Assembly: GCA_017554105.1 (NCBI GenBank)
Contig: JAFZIY010000031.1
Location: forward strand, 124,001-188,000
DNA from: Prevotella sp.
GTDB taxonomy: Bacteria > Bacteroidota > Bacteroidia > Bacteroidales > Bacteroidaceae
Direction: 5' to 3'
DNA length: 64,000 nucleotides
Shown: positions 7,596 through 16,912 of the stretch, piece by piece
How the letters are laid out: the number at the start of each line of letters is the position of its first letter
Position numbering within the stretch: the stretch's first letter is position 1
Notes under the pieces: model-generated
Told to the model about the DNA's origin: nothing
Databases searched by the model: none
The model's input: only the letters and a program-made list of their open reading frames with translations
Program-made: the position numbers and the translations under genes

Positions 7596-8480
7596 ATGTT
7601 GTCAGTGAGATTTGCTTTGGTTTTAATACTGTGGTTGGCTGTAGGCAAAATGTCTGCTCAATCTGACCATGTGTTCAAGATGACAAAGGAGAACGGACAC
7701 TTTTACGTTGATACGAGCGTGAACGGTATCAGGGCAAAGTTGATGTTTGAAACTGGCGTTCCTGGTTTCATGATAGGTGACGCTTTTTATGAAGCTCACA
7801 AAGACTCTTTAGGAATGGATGTCAAGCCATGCGACGAGAAGATTCGTCATCTCGGTGGACTGCTTAATGTCACTGGTTCGGCGCAGGCACGACTCCGCAT
7901 CGGCGACGCCATCTTTGAAGGCCCCGTGAAGATTGTGGAAGGAAACGCTGACCTGAAGTTACCTATCCATTTGCTCCACCATGCTGCCGACAGTAGCCGT
8001 ATTGTCAGGATGGACTTGAAGAACAGTGAGTTCAGAGTCATTGACAGGGCGCATCTACAAGAACTTATAAAGGATGTTGCTCCACTTGACATCAGCTTCA
8101 ACAAATGGAACATGCCAATGGTAAACACACGGTTAAGCATGAAAGTGGAAGGACGTAATATCAGTATCACGGGAAATTTCATCGCTGACATGGGGAATGC
8201 CGCCCTGCTCTTCCTTAACAAAAGTGCAGAGGGAGTAGAAAAATGGTTGAAAGACAGTGGTGTAAGTATGAAAGAGGCACGCGACAAGAATGGAAAACTG
8301 ATAGCAGAAGGTCTGTATGCCGATAAACTCACCATCTGCGACAGGAAATATAACGATGTCTCCGTTGGAGTGCATCCATTTAAGTCAATGGATGAATATG
8401 GTATTCTGGGACTAAAGTTCTTCACCATGCCCACCATCTTTGACTTCAGCAATCATAAGATGTATCTTTGTAAAGAATAG
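7596..8480 (+). CDS. Retropepsin-like secreted protein with altered active-site motifs
   Basis: 294 residues with a signal peptide (cleavage probably after MSAQ, residue 22). Two half-sites of an aspartyl-protease-like fold are seen: FETGVPG near residue 52, where retropepsins have DTG, and IADMGNAALLF near residue 197, with DMG in place of DTG; the Gly of each loop and the following hydrophobic strand are kept. Bacteroidetes encode many exported retropepsin-like proteins (PF13650-type). Because the first catalytic Asp is Glu, activity is doubtful. Located in the periplasm or at the surface. The gene ends directly before a G/C-rich hairpin. Confidence 0.6.
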   Translation: MLSVRFALVLILWLAVGKMSAQSDHVFKMTKENGHFYVDTSVNGIRAKLMFETGVPGFMIGDAFYEAHKDSLGMDVKPCDEKIRHLGGLLNVTGSAQARLRIGDAIFEGPVKIVEGNADLKLPIHLLHHAADSSRIVRMDLKNSEFRVIDRAHLQELIKDVAPLDISFNKWNMPMVNTRLSMKVEGRNISITGNFIADMGNAALLFLNKSAEGVEKWLKDSGVSMKEARDKNGKLIAEGLYADKLTICDRKYNDVSVGVHPFKSMDEYGILGLKFFTMPTIFDFSNHKMYLCKE

Positions 8481-8482
8481 GA

Positions 8483-8518
8483 AGCCTCTCCCCAACCCCT
8501 CCCCCGTAGGGAGGGGCT
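8483..8518. repeat. G/C-rich hairpin repeat
   Basis: CCCCTCCC (8496-8503) and GGGAGGGG (8509-8516) can pair, extended by AGCC...GGCT. It begins 3 bp after the stop of the retropepsin-like gene and may serve as a 3' end or transcript-stabilising structure. No T-run follows, so a simple terminator is not supported. Confidence 0.55.
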
Positions 8519-8579
8519 ATAAAAATGGTATTTTATATAGTTATTATGTCTTTATGTCGAAACCTGTCTTTATGTCCTC

Positions 8580-10832
8580 TTAACGGATGAATAGCAGTTC
8601 ACGATACTTCGGAAGAGTCCACAGTTCATCGGCAACGATTAGTTCCAGTTTGTCGATGTGGTAACGTATCTCGTCCATCTTTGGTTCTACAGTATCGTGA
8701 TAGGCGATGGCTTTCTCACGCTCATTCTCGATGCGGTTAGCCACCTTGCGTGCCTCAACCAGTTCTTCAACCTTGGTCTCAATGGCCTGTGTGCGTTCTG
8801 CTATCTCACGAACAATCTTTATGCTGCGTGCTGTGAGATCCTTGCCCTCTTCCTTACCGAACACCTCTATCATTGAACTGACGTTCTTTGCCAGTCGCGT
8901 CTGATAGTGGACTGCCACAGGGATGATATGGTTCAGCGAGAGGTCACCGAGTACACGCGCCTCTATCTGTATCTTCTTAGTGTATGTCTCCCACTTCACC
9001 TCGTTGCGGGCGCGCAGTTCCTTACGGTTCATGATGTTCAGTTTCTCGAACATCTCTATGCTCTCGGGGTCGAGGTAACGGTCGAAGATGACAGGACATG
9101 ACTTCTCTACATCGAGTCCGCGGCGCGTAGCCTCTTCCACCCATTCGTCGGAATAGCCGTTACCATCGAAGCGTATCGGTGCACATGTCTTGATATCCTC
9201 ACGAAGAACGTCAATTATTGCCTGGAAAGTTATATTCTCAGTTGACAAGTTGACGAGTTGACGAGTTGACGAGTTGCTTGTCTCTGCTGCAGTTTTATTC
9301 AACTCGGCAACTTTTTTATCAACACGTTCTTTGAAATCAGCCAGTGCTTCGGCAACGGCAGCGTTCAGGGCAATCATCGCCGATGCGCAGTTTGCCTCAC
9401 TACCTACGGCACGGAACTCGAAGCGGTTACCCGTGAAGGCGAAAGGCGAGGTGCGGTTGCGGTCGGTATTGTCAACAAGTATCTCGGGAATCTCAGGGAT
9501 ATCGAGTTTCATTCCCTGCTTTCCCTGCATCGAGAAGAGGTCTTCCTTGTCTGCCTTCTCGATGTGTTCGAGCAGTTCGCTCACCTGTTTGCCGAGGAAA
9601 CTGGAGATGATTGCCGGAGGTGCCTCGTTGGCTCCCAGTCGGTGTGCATTGGTGGCACTCATGATACTTGCCTTCAACAGTCCGTTATGGCGATATACTC
9701 CCATCAGTGTCTCCACGAGGAATGTCACGAAGCGGAGGTTCTGCTCAGCGTTCTTCCCTGGTGCATGGAGCAGTACGCCAGTGTCAGTTGACAGACTCCA
9801 GTTGTTATGCTTACCGCTACCGTTGACACCGTCGAAGGGCTTCTCGTGAAGCAAAACGCGGAAGCCATGCTTACGTGCCACCTTCTTCATCAGTGACATC
9901 AGCAGCATGTTATGGTCGATGGCAAGGTTCATCTCCTCATAGATGGGCGCCAGTTCGAACTGGTTTGGTGCCACCTCATTGTGACGTGTCTTGCATGGGA
10001 TGGCGAGTTCGAGTGCCTGTATCTCAAGGTCTTTCATGAACGCCTGCACGCGGTCAGGGATGGTACCGAAGTAATGGTCGTCCATCTGCTGGTTCTTCGC
10101 CGAGTCGTGTCCCATCAGCGTGCGTCCCGTAAGCATGAGGTCGGGACGTGCCGAATAGAGACCTTCGTCAACAAGGAAATATTCCTGTTCCCAACCGAGA
10201 TTCGTCTGCACCTTCTTCACTGCGGGGTCGAAGTAGCGTGCCACTGCCGTTGCAGCCTCATCGACTGCACGTATGGCACGTTTCAGCGGTGCCTTGTAGT
10301 CGAGTGCCTCACCAGTATATGAGATGAAGATTGTAGGAATACAAAGTGTGTCGTCGATGATGAACACCGGCGATGTTGGGTCCCATGCCGAATAGCCACG
10401 TGCCTCGAATGTGGCGCGTATGCCTCCGTTGGGAAACGATGATGCATCAGGCTCTTGCTGCATGAGCAACTTACCTGAGAAATCCTCAATCATTCCTCCC
10501 TTTCCATCGTGCTCGATGAATGCGTCGTGCTTCTCAGCGGTGCCCTCGGTGAGTGGTTGGAACCAGTGGGTGTAGTGTGTCACACCGTTCTCATTCGCCC
10601 ATTGCTTCATTCCCTTTGCCACCTCATCGGCGATGGAACGGTCGAGACGTGCACCATTGTCAATCACGTCGATGAGTTTCTCGTAGGTGTCTTTCTGCAA
10701 GTACTTGTACATCTTCTCACGGTTGAACACATACTTGCCGAAATACTCCGACGGACGTTCCACGGGTGCAATCACTTCAACGGGCTTTTTCTTGAAAGCC
10801 TCCTCTACAACTTGAAATCTCAGGTTTGACAT
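8580..10832 (-). CDS. glnN: Glutamine synthetase type III
   Basis: 750 residues from MSNLRFQVV (start complementary to 10830-10832). An upstream in-frame ATG at 10889 would add only repeat-encoded residues and is rejected. ATP + glutamate + ammonia give glutamine in the cytosol. GSIII landmarks: SYFGKYVFNR near residue 25, the GLLLHEKPFDGVNGSGKHNNWSL region near 340 (NGSGKHNNWS holds the substrate-site His), NRTSPFAFTGNRFEFRAVGS near 460. Typical GSIII proteins are about 730 residues. The extra length fits a repeat-encoded insert at residues 518-531 (NSSTRQLVNLST). A second, GSI-like synthetase lies 10 kb away. A promoter and repeats precede the gene. Confidence 0.95.
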   Translation of the reverse strand: MSNLRFQVVEEAFKKKPVEVIAPVERPSEYFGKYVFNREKMYKYLQKDTYEKLIDVIDNGARLDRSIADEVAKGMKQWANENGVTHYTHWFQPLTEGTAEKHDAFIEHDGKGGMIEDFSGKLLMQQEPDASSFPNGGIRATFEARGYSAWDPTSPVFIIDDTLCIPTIFISYTGEALDYKAPLKRAIRAVDEAATAVARYFDPAVKKVQTNLGWEQEYFLVDEGLYSARPDLMLTGRTLMGHDSAKNQQMDDHYFGTIPDRVQAFMKDLEIQALELAIPCKTRHNEVAPNQFELAPIYEEMNLAIDHNMLLMSLMKKVARKHGFRVLLHEKPFDGVNGSGKHNNWSLSTDTGVLLHAPGKNAEQNLRFVTFLVETLMGVYRHNGLLKASIMSATNAHRLGANEAPPAIISSFLGKQVSELLEHIEKADKEDLFSMQGKQGMKLDIPEIPEILVDNTDRNRTSPFAFTGNRFEFRAVGSEANCASAMIALNAAVAEALADFKERVDKKVAELNKTAAETSNSSTRQLVNLSTENITFQAIIDVLREDIKTCAPIRFDGNGYSDEWVEEATRRGLDVEKSCPVIFDRYLDPESIEMFEKLNIMNRKELRARNEVKWETYTKKIQIEARVLGDLSLNHIIPVAVHYQTRLAKNVSSMIEVFGKEEGKDLTARSIKIVREIAERTQAIETKVEELVEARKVANRIENEREKAIAYHDTVEPKMDEIRYHIDKLELIVADELWTLPKYRELLFIR
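9241..9279. repeat. 8-bp tandem repeat inside glnN
   Basis: Four to five copies of AGTTGACG/AGTTGACA follow each other in frame. The same 8-bp family (TCAACTTG/ACTTGTCA) forms the leader of this gene at 10848-10949. The insert is translated as a Ser/Thr/Leu-rich stretch (SSTRQLVNLST) in a region between conserved blocks of GSIII. Confidence 0.8.
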
Positions 10833-10842
10833 ACGAATTTTC

Positions 10843-10950
10843 TTTTTAGTGGACAAGTAAACGAGTGGACGAGTTAATTGTATAAGCAAACAGGCACACA
10901 GTAGTGTTAACTTGTCAACTTGTCTACTCGTTAACTTGTCAACTTGTTAA
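10843..10950. repeat. 8-bp repeats and inverted repeat in the glnN leader
   Basis: On the plus strand, units of the form AACTTGTC/TACTCGTT are repeated at 10908-10949, and the reverse family (GTGGACAAGTAAACGAGT...) lies at 10849-10875, so the two halves can pair into a long hairpin in the glnN 5' leader (between the promoter at 10959 and the start at 10832). Whether it regulates translation is unknown. Confidence 0.7.
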
Positions 10951-10958
10951 ATCTCCTG

Positions 10959-10990
10959 CAAAGGTACATCTTTTTATTTAAAGCAACAAA
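10959..10990 (-). promoter_or_regulatory. Promoter of glnN
   Basis: Minus strand: TTTG (10987-10990), 20-bp spacer, TACCTTTG (10959-10966). The predicted leader is about 120 nt, which is long for this organism and contains the paired 8-bp repeats. Confidence 0.7.
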
Positions 10991-11070
10991 TATTCGGGCA
11001 TCTCACAAGTAAAAAGAGAGTATTACGTAACAATTTGTTTTTATAGCATTTCACTTTTTCACCTTTTGTT

Positions 11071-11100
11071 TTGACGTTTCATTATTTATAGTTAACTTTG
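11071..11100 (+). promoter_or_regulatory. Promoter of the GH2 gene
   Basis: TTG (11071-11073, within TTTTG), 19-bp spacer, TAACTTTG (11093-11100): a near-perfect match to the Bacteroidetes consensus, 27 bp before the ATG. Confidence 0.75.
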
Positions 11101-11126
11101 TGGCATAAAACCTAAACATACTCAGC

Positions 11127-14100
11127 ATGAAGATAAATGTTATGAAGGCAACTGCTGTTGCCCTGTTTTCATTGGTATGCGCCACCGTCAATGCGCAGAC
11201 ATGGACCGAATGGCGTGACCTGAAGGTAAACGAGGTGAACCGTATGCCCATGCATGCAGCATATTATAAGTATGAAACACCATCGCTTGTCATCACAAGC
11301 GACCCTAGTGAACGTGCCGGAATAGTGTCGCTGCATGGCAACTGGAAGTTCTCATGGGTAGAGAATACAGACCAACGTCCCACCGACTTCTTCCGCACCG
11401 ACCTTGACGACAGCAGTTGGGGAACGATGCCTGTGCCGGGAATGTGGGAACTGAACGGCTATGGAGAGCCCGTATATCTGAACGTCGGTTTCGCATGGCG
11501 CGGTCATTTCAAGAACAACCCGCCTGAAGCACCGGTGAAGGACAACCACGTCGGCTCGTACAGACGTGAGATAGAGGTACCCGAGAGTTGGCAGGGGAAG
11601 CAGGTGATAGCACACTTCGGCAGCGTCACCTCATGTATCTATCTCTATGTCAACGGCAGTTTCGTGGGCTATAGCGAGGATTCCAAGGCAGCAACAGAGT
11701 TTGATATCACCCCATACGTTAAGGCAGGCAAGAACCTCATTGCCTTCCAAGTGTTCCGCTGGTGCGACGGCAGTTACTGCGAGGACCAGGACTTCTGGCG
11801 TCTCTCTGGTGTGGCACGCGACAGTTATCTTTATGCACGCGACAAGGATATTCACTTCGATGACCTGCGTGTAACGGCCGACCTGGTGAACAACTTCCGC
11901 GACGGACAACTGACCATTGATGCCCAGACAACGGGTGATGTGGATATTGTTTACACCTTGCGCAACGATGAAGGGAAGCACGTGGGCACGCAGAAGGGTA
12001 ACGTCATCACCGTTGAGGACGTACAGCCATGGACTGCTGAGACACCTGTTCTCTACACCCTGACAGCCAAGTTATGCAGAAAGGGCAACAGACATGAGCC
12101 CGGCGAAGAGATGGAGACAATCACCGAACGCATCGGATTCCGCCATGTGGAGATAAAGAACGCACAACTTCTGCTCAACGGCAAGCCTATCCTGATAAAG
12201 GGTGTTGACCGTCATGAGATGGACCCCGACGGAGGTTATGTGGTGAGTCGTGAGCGAATGCTTCAAGACCTCATGCTGATGAAACGCTTCAATGTGAACG
12301 CCGTGCGCACCAGTCATTACCCCGACGACCCACAGTGGTATCACATGTGTGATGAAATGGGCATCTATCTATGTGCCGAGGCAAACGTGGAGAGCCACGG
12401 ATTCGGATATAATCCCAAAGAGGCGCCCACCTATCAGCCAATGTTCGGACCACAGATACTGGGACGCAACCAACATAACATTATCGTCAACCGTAACCAC
12501 CCGAGTGTCATCATCTGGAGTCTTGGTAACGAGACGGTGAACGGACCGAACTTCACTGCCGCCTACAAGTGGATACGTGAGAACGACCCGAGTCGCCCGA
12601 TACAATTCGAGCAGGGCGGCAAAGGCGAGAACACCGACATCTTTTGCCCGATGTATTTCCCACAGCAATGGAGCGAGGGATACTCAAAGTCGACTGCTCC
12701 CGAAGACCAGAAACCACTCATACAATGTGAGTACAGCCATGCTATGGGTAACTCGTGCGGAGGTTTCAAGGAGTATTGGGACCTCATACGCAAGTACCCG
12801 AAGTTCCAAGGCGGTTTCATCTGGGACTTTGTTGACCAGGCGCTGCACCGTACTACCGTGGAGAATGCAGAGTGCGTGATGGAGAATTATGATTATCTCT
12901 CGAACCGCAACGACAAGAAATATCCGTTATCTATCATCAATTCCCAGACAAGAGAATACACCTATGGCGGCGACTATAACAACTATGACCCGTCAGACAA
13001 TAACTTCAACTGCAACGGACTGGTATCGCCCGACCGCGTGCCTAATCCCCACATGTATGAGGTGGGCTATTTCTACCAGAACATCTGGACAAACTTCAAA
13101 GGCATACGGAACGGTAACATCGTACTGGAAGTGAAGAACGAGAACTTCTTCCGACCACTCGACTACGTGCAACTTGACTGGGAGGTCATCGGTACCGATG
13201 GCAAGACGAAGAAGCAGGGCACCGTGGAGGAACTGAAACTGATGCCGCAACAGACCACGACAATCGAGGTTCCATATAATGGAAGCGAGGCAGAGACATC
13301 TTTTGTTAATGCCTTCTACCGCCTGTTACGCGACGAGCCGCTGATGAAGATGGGACAAACCGTAGCTTACCAGCAGTTCCCCGTATCACAGCCGACAGCC
13401 ATCAACCAGCACATATCATCCAACACCAAGAAGGTCAAGATTGACAGGAACATGACAGACATCGTGCTGAAGACATCCAACAGCGAGATGGTGTTCTCAA
13501 AGATATCAGGATTCCTCACCACATGGATTGTTGACGGCAAGTCGGTTCTCGGCGAGGGCGGTACACTGATGCCGAACTTCTGGCGCGCGGTGACCGACAA
13601 CGACATGGGCGCAAGACTGCAACATAAATATAAGGTGTGGCGCAACCCGCAGATGGTTCTTTCTGATATCAAGGCAGAAAAGGCAGCCAGCGGCAACGGC
13701 ATTGAAGTAATCACCTACTACGACCTCGGCGAGGCAGGCACGAAGATGCGCATTACCTATCTCTATGATGGTGTGAGTCTTAACGTGACAGAGCAGATGG
13801 TGCCGGCCAATGACAACAAGGAAGTGGCTGGAATGCTGCGCTTCGGCATGGTGATGCAGTTGCCTTATAATATGGACAAGAGCCGTTTCTATGGTCGCGG
13901 ACCGATAGAGAACTATGCTGACCGCAAGGAGTCGCAACTCATGGGATGGTACACACAGACCGCGGACGAGCAGTTCTATCCTTATATCCGTCCGCAAGAG
14001 ACAGGAACGAAGAGTGACATACACACCTGGAGTCAGACCGATGCCAATGGATTCGGCATCGAGGTGATTCCTTCAGAGCCAAAACTCATGTATGCCTCAG

Positions 14101-14324
14101 CACTCCACTATGACATCAAAGACCTCGATGATGGCGACGACAAGGAACAGCGTCACCTTGAGCAGATTTCGAAATCGAAATACACCAACCTCTTCATCGA
14201 CGGCTATCATGCCGGTGTAGGCGGAGTTGACACATGGAGCGGATGGGCAGAGGCGCTGCCACCATACCGTGTGAAACTTGACAAGGAAATGACATTCCAG
14301 TTCCGCATCATACTGAAACAATAA
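11127..14324 (+). CDS. Secreted GH2 beta-galactosidase (LacZ-like)
   Basis: 1065 residues; ATG 11127 or 11142 (both keep the signal peptide that ends near VNAQ, residue 24). The domain order is that of LacZ: a sugar-binding jelly roll (60-240), an immunoglobulin-like domain, the TIM barrel (about 340-640) and a C-terminal small-chain domain (780-1060). GH2 signature: VDRHEMDPDGGYVVS and RTSHYPDDP near 360-405. The acid/base Glu is in WSLGNETVNGP (near 470) and the nucleophile Glu in IQCEYSHAMGNS (near 540). It removes terminal beta-galactose (or related sugars) from glycans in the periplasm. It is a single-gene unit, not within a SusC/D locus here. Confidence 0.92.
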   Translation: MKINVMKATAVALFSLVCATVNAQTWTEWRDLKVNEVNRMPMHAAYYKYETPSLVITSDPSERAGIVSLHGNWKFSWVENTDQRPTDFFRTDLDDSSWGTMPVPGMWELNGYGEPVYLNVGFAWRGHFKNNPPEAPVKDNHVGSYRREIEVPESWQGKQVIAHFGSVTSCIYLYVNGSFVGYSEDSKAATEFDITPYVKAGKNLIAFQVFRWCDGSYCEDQDFWRLSGVARDSYLYARDKDIHFDDLRVTADLVNNFRDGQLTIDAQTTGDVDIVYTLRNDEGKHVGTQKGNVITVEDVQPWTAETPVLYTLTAKLCRKGNRHEPGEEMETITERIGFRHVEIKNAQLLLNGKPILIKGVDRHEMDPDGGYVVSRERMLQDLMLMKRFNVNAVRTSHYPDDPQWYHMCDEMGIYLCAEANVESHGFGYNPKEAPTYQPMFGPQILGRNQHNIIVNRNHPSVIIWSLGNETVNGPNFTAAYKWIRENDPSRPIQFEQGGKGENTDIFCPMYFPQQWSEGYSKSTAPEDQKPLIQCEYSHAMGNSCGGFKEYWDLIRKYPKFQGGFIWDFVDQALHRTTVENAECVMENYDYLSNRNDKKYPLSIINSQTREYTYGGDYNNYDPSDNNFNCNGLVSPDRVPNPHMYEVGYFYQNIWTNFKGIRNGNIVLEVKNENFFRPLDYVQLDWEVIGTDGKTKKQGTVEELKLMPQQTTTIEVPYNGSEAETSFVNAFYRLLRDEPLMKMGQTVAYQQFPVSQPTAINQHISSNTKKVKIDRNMTDIVLKTSNSEMVFSKISGFLTTWIVDGKSVLGEGGTLMPNFWRAVTDNDMGARLQHKYKVWRNPQMVLSDIKAEKAASGNGIEVITYYDLGEAGTKMRITYLYDGVSLNVTEQMVPANDNKEVAGMLRFGMVMQLPYNMDKSRFYGRGPIENYADRKESQLMGWYTQTADEQFYPYIRPQETGTKSDIHTWSQTDANGFGIEVIPSEPKLMYASALHYDIKDLDDGDDKEQRHLEQISKSKYTNLFIDGYHAGVGGVDTWSGWAEALPPYRVKLDKEMTFQFRIILKQ

Positions 14325-14347
14325 TAATGGAGAATGGAAAATAGAGA

Positions 14348-16090
14348 TTACCGGAATCCACTGCCGCCACCGCCGGAGTGACCTCCACCTCCACTATAAG
14401 AAGAATGGCCGCCACCGCCGCTCGAACGTGACTCCCTACGCTCCTGTTCAATCTCCGCAGGCGTTTTATACACACGTACATGATTTATTCCTGAGTTAAG
14501 CGACGTTGCTGCATAGTAGTAAAGCGGAGCGTCAGAGATAGCGTTATACAGTTCCACATCGCTGACAGGCATTTCCGGAAGCATAGAACGCAGTTCCTTT
14601 GCCACACGCTTCGATATACCGAACAGCGTGGCAAACACCATGTAGTCCTTCCACAGCGTTGCCTCCATAGTACCTCTCTCGCTAAGCAGGGTGAACTCCT
14701 TGAGGAACTTCTCGAATCCCAGCACGGCAAGAGCCTCGTTCTTCTCGACCTTATCCAGAGACATTGTACCCGTGCTTTGCAATATACGGTCAATACCTCT
14801 TACGGCAGAACGATATTTCACTGGATTCTCATTGAAGTATTTCCTTATCTCGTTTGGCTCCAACAAGTGGTCTTCACCCGCAGCATCATAATAGAGTTTG
14901 TGTATCTCATTCTCTATTCTCAAATTCTGAGAATTAGCCTTCCCCGTTTCATGAATTCCTGGAGTATTCACCAGCAGCACATCTTGATAGGTGTTGTCGG
15001 GATAGGTGCGTCTTCTGATTTCTATTTTCTTCTTAAGCATCAGGCGCAGAGTGTATGCGGCGATGGTGTCATCACTACTTAAGAGTTCCTGCTCCACTGC
15101 ATTATATATGCCACGTGCCTTGAGCAGGTCGCCGTCCACTGGCACTACCCTATTCCACAGCACTTCCTTTTTCTTGCCGAAGATACTCTCGAGCTTTTTC
15201 CTTCTCTTCCGCACATCACTTAGGCTACTGCCACCGATAAGGGTTGTTATTACCAGCGATATTATACCTCCCAAGGCGAACATCCATTGGTCTGAGTCTT
15301 TCTCAATATGCTTAAAGAGCGACGGGTTGTTCTTTATCTCCTCCTCGTAATAATCGCTTCCCTCCATAGCGATGTCCTTGACCTGTGTCTTGAATTCGCC
15401 ATCGACATTGACATCGGGATGGAACTCACCTTTCGGGAACTCCATCATCACTATCACCTTCTCATTATCCGAAAGGCGCTGGGTGGAGTATGCCTGAACC
15501 ACTCCGTCCATGACATCTATCGTTCCATAGCATCCGAACATCCAGATGTTGGGATTATGCTGCTGGAATTCCTTTCCTTCGCGATAGAACACCACAGAGA
15601 CAGAATCTACTCCCCATGTATCGGTGGAGAAGAAGCAGTGATTGAAGCCGTCGCTTTCCTTGTATCCCATCAGCAAACCCACGATGCGATACTTTATATA
15701 ATATGTTCTTAAGCCTTCCTCACCTATACCCCAGCACAGTTCAACACCTTTGTCTGTCCAGTTATAGCCGCACTTGTTTGCCTTTTCCGCCCTGGAACGA
15801 TTGACATTCCACTTGTCTTCAAAGTCATATTCGGTGCCTGTCTCATCGCTTACCTGCAGGTCGGTAATCTTCATTCCCGGTCTGAGGTTATACTGTGCGA
15901 TATAACCCTCTGTTCCATAACTGCCCATTCTTGCCACACGTTCCTCGGAAACGATGGCATCACCGTTGTCGAGTAGTTCCACGCCGATATTCACTTTCAG
16001 AGTCATGTTCGGCTCAGCAAGTGACGTGATGCAGCAAAAAAGGAAAACGAGGAGCGTCAGTGTGCCACGCAAATGCTTGTTCTTATCCAT
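14348..16090 (-). CDS. DUF2207 family membrane protein
   Basis: About 580 residues from MDKNKHLRG. A signal peptide or N-terminal TM segment ends near residue 26; residues 30-240 form the extracytoplasmic DUF2207 domain (long beta-rich region with RPGMKITDLQVSDETG); a TM helix lies near 268-286 (WMFALGGIISLVITTLIGG). The cytoplasmic part follows, ending in a Gly/Ser/His-rich tail (SSGGGGHSSYSGGGG and on) as in many DUF2207 proteins. Function unknown. Its start codon overlaps the stop of the upstream small ORF by 8 bp (ATGGATAA), so I chose this start over an ATG 27 bp earlier. Confidence 0.75.
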   Translation of the reverse strand: MDKNKHLRGTLTLLVFLFCCITSLAEPNMTLKVNIGVELLDNGDAIVSEERVARMGSYGTEGYIAQYNLRPGMKITDLQVSDETGTEYDFEDKWNVNRSRAEKANKCGYNWTDKGVELCWGIGEEGLRTYYIKYRIVGLLMGYKESDGFNHCFFSTDTWGVDSVSVVFYREGKEFQQHNPNIWMFGCYGTIDVMDGVVQAYSTQRLSDNEKVIVMMEFPKGEFHPDVNVDGEFKTQVKDIAMEGSDYYEEEIKNNPSLFKHIEKDSDQWMFALGGIISLVITTLIGGSSLSDVRKRRKKLESIFGKKKEVLWNRVVPVDGDLLKARGIYNAVEQELLSSDDTIAAYTLRLMLKKKIEIRRRTYPDNTYQDVLLVNTPGIHETGKANSQNLRIENEIHKLYYDAAGEDHLLEPNEIRKYFNENPVKYRSAVRGIDRILQSTGTMSLDKVEKNEALAVLGFEKFLKEFTLLSERGTMEATLWKDYMVFATLFGISKRVAKELRSMLPEMPVSDVELYNAISDAPLYYYAATSLNSGINHVRVYKTPAEIEQERRESRSSGGGGHSSYSGGGGHSGGGGSGFR

Positions 16091-16253
16091 GATACTTGAA
16101 CACTTTACATAACACAACGAACAATATAATCACAACGACGTGCAACAAGATGAGCGTCACGTTGGGATTATTGAGGAAGAAGAGCCATAATTTCATGGGC
16201 AGACAATGCTCCGTCTGTATTCCAGGATATGTCTCCAAGAGAAGGTTTACCAT
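16083..16253 (-). CDS. Small membrane protein upstream of the DUF2207 gene
   Basis: 56 residues from MVNLLLETYPG; the last 25 residues before the tail (VTLILLHVVVIILFVVLCKVF) make a TM helix. The stop overlaps the next gene's start (ATGGATAA), typical for coupled genes, and supports a real gene. Without homologues to compare, I cannot name it; it could be a small partner of the DUF2207 protein. Confidence 0.4.
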   Translation of the reverse strand: MVNLLLETYPGIQTEHCLPMKLWLFFLNNPNVTLILLHVVVIILFVVLCKVFKYHG

Positions 16254-16258
16254 AACTT

Positions 16259-16281
16259 TTCGGGTGGTGGGTGATGGGTGG
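16259..16281. repeat. 7-bp tandem repeat (GGGTGGT)
   Basis: Three heptamers GGGTGGT/GGGTGAT/GGGTGGT in the gap between the MaoC gene and the small membrane protein gene. Heptamers of unrelated sequence are found at 14334-14346, 48410-48449, 59871-59914 and 62198-62236. Confidence 0.6.
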
Positions 16282-16284
16282 TGA

Positions 16285-16752
16285 TTAATTATTGAAATAG
16301 TAAAGGAACGTGGCAATGCCCTCAATGGCAGGCTTACGCTCGTTCTCTATCTCAAGTTTGAAAGCCACCTCCGCCTTGCACACGCCGCGAAGGTTGGTGA
16401 TGTTATGAAGAGAAGCGTTGAGACGTACGCGGGAACCGCTCTTCACCGGCTGACCGAAACGCATCTTGTCCATGCCGTAGTTGACGAGCAACTTGATGTT
16501 CTGCGCCTCAATCAACTCCTCCCATAGGTGCGGGAGCAATGAGAGAGTCAAATATCCGTGCGCTATCGTTGTCTTATATGGACTCTCCTTCGCGGCACGC
16601 TCCGGGTCAACGTGAATCCACTGGTGGTCGATAGTGGCGTCGGCAAAAAGATTTATACGCTCCTGGTCGATAACAAGCCAATCAGATTTTCCAAGTTCTT
16701 TACCTAAATAAGATGCAAATTCATCATAGGATTTAACTATTAACTTTGCCAT
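16285..16752 (-). CDS. MaoC family (R)-specific enoyl hydratase/dehydratase
   Basis: 155 residues from MAKLIVKSYDEF (the upstream in-frame ATG at 16782 lies in the promoter and is rejected). A single hotdog domain. The catalytic motif FADATIDHQWIHVDPERA near residue 42 has the Asp and His of the R-hydratase site. The helix that follows, HGYLTLSLLPHLWEE, is typical. It hydrates trans-2-enoyl-CoA or a similar thioester to the (R)-3-hydroxy form; the physiological substrate is unknown. Stand-alone with its own promoter. Confidence 0.85.
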   Translation of the reverse strand: MAKLIVKSYDEFASYLGKELGKSDWLVIDQERINLFADATIDHQWIHVDPERAAKESPYKTTIAHGYLTLSLLPHLWEELIEAQNIKLLVNYGMDKMRFGQPVKSGSRVRLNASLHNITNLRGVCKAEVAFKLEIENERKPAIEGIATFLYYFNN

Positions 16753-16779
16753 TATTCGTGTGTGTTTTGTTTTGCCTTG

Positions 16780-16787
16780 CAAAAGTA
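16780..16787 (-). promoter_or_regulatory. -7 box of the MaoC gene
   Basis: TACTTTTG on the minus strand, 27 bp before the chosen ATG. No clear -33 TTG at 19-21 bp was found in the A/T-run upstream. Confidence 0.5.
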
Positions 16788-16830
16788 CGCATTTTTTTTC
16801 TTATCCGATGTATTTACGAAAAAAAAATAG

Positions 16831-16838
16831 TATCTTTG
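16831..16838 (+). promoter_or_regulatory. -7 box of the GH51 gene
   Basis: TATCTTTG fits the consensus; predicted leader about 65-70 nt. The -33 element is not clear. Confidence 0.5.
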
Positions 16839-16912
16839 CACTAATCTCCGTATGAGAGGTTCTTTTCAACTAAATGATAGCCTGAATCTTTAACAACATA
16901 ATAGATTAACCG

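Noticed and set aside
10833..10889. N-terminal extension of GlnN (MLIQLTRPLVYL...)
   Set aside because: It is encoded by the leader repeats; GSIII proteins begin with a sequence like MSNLRFQVV.
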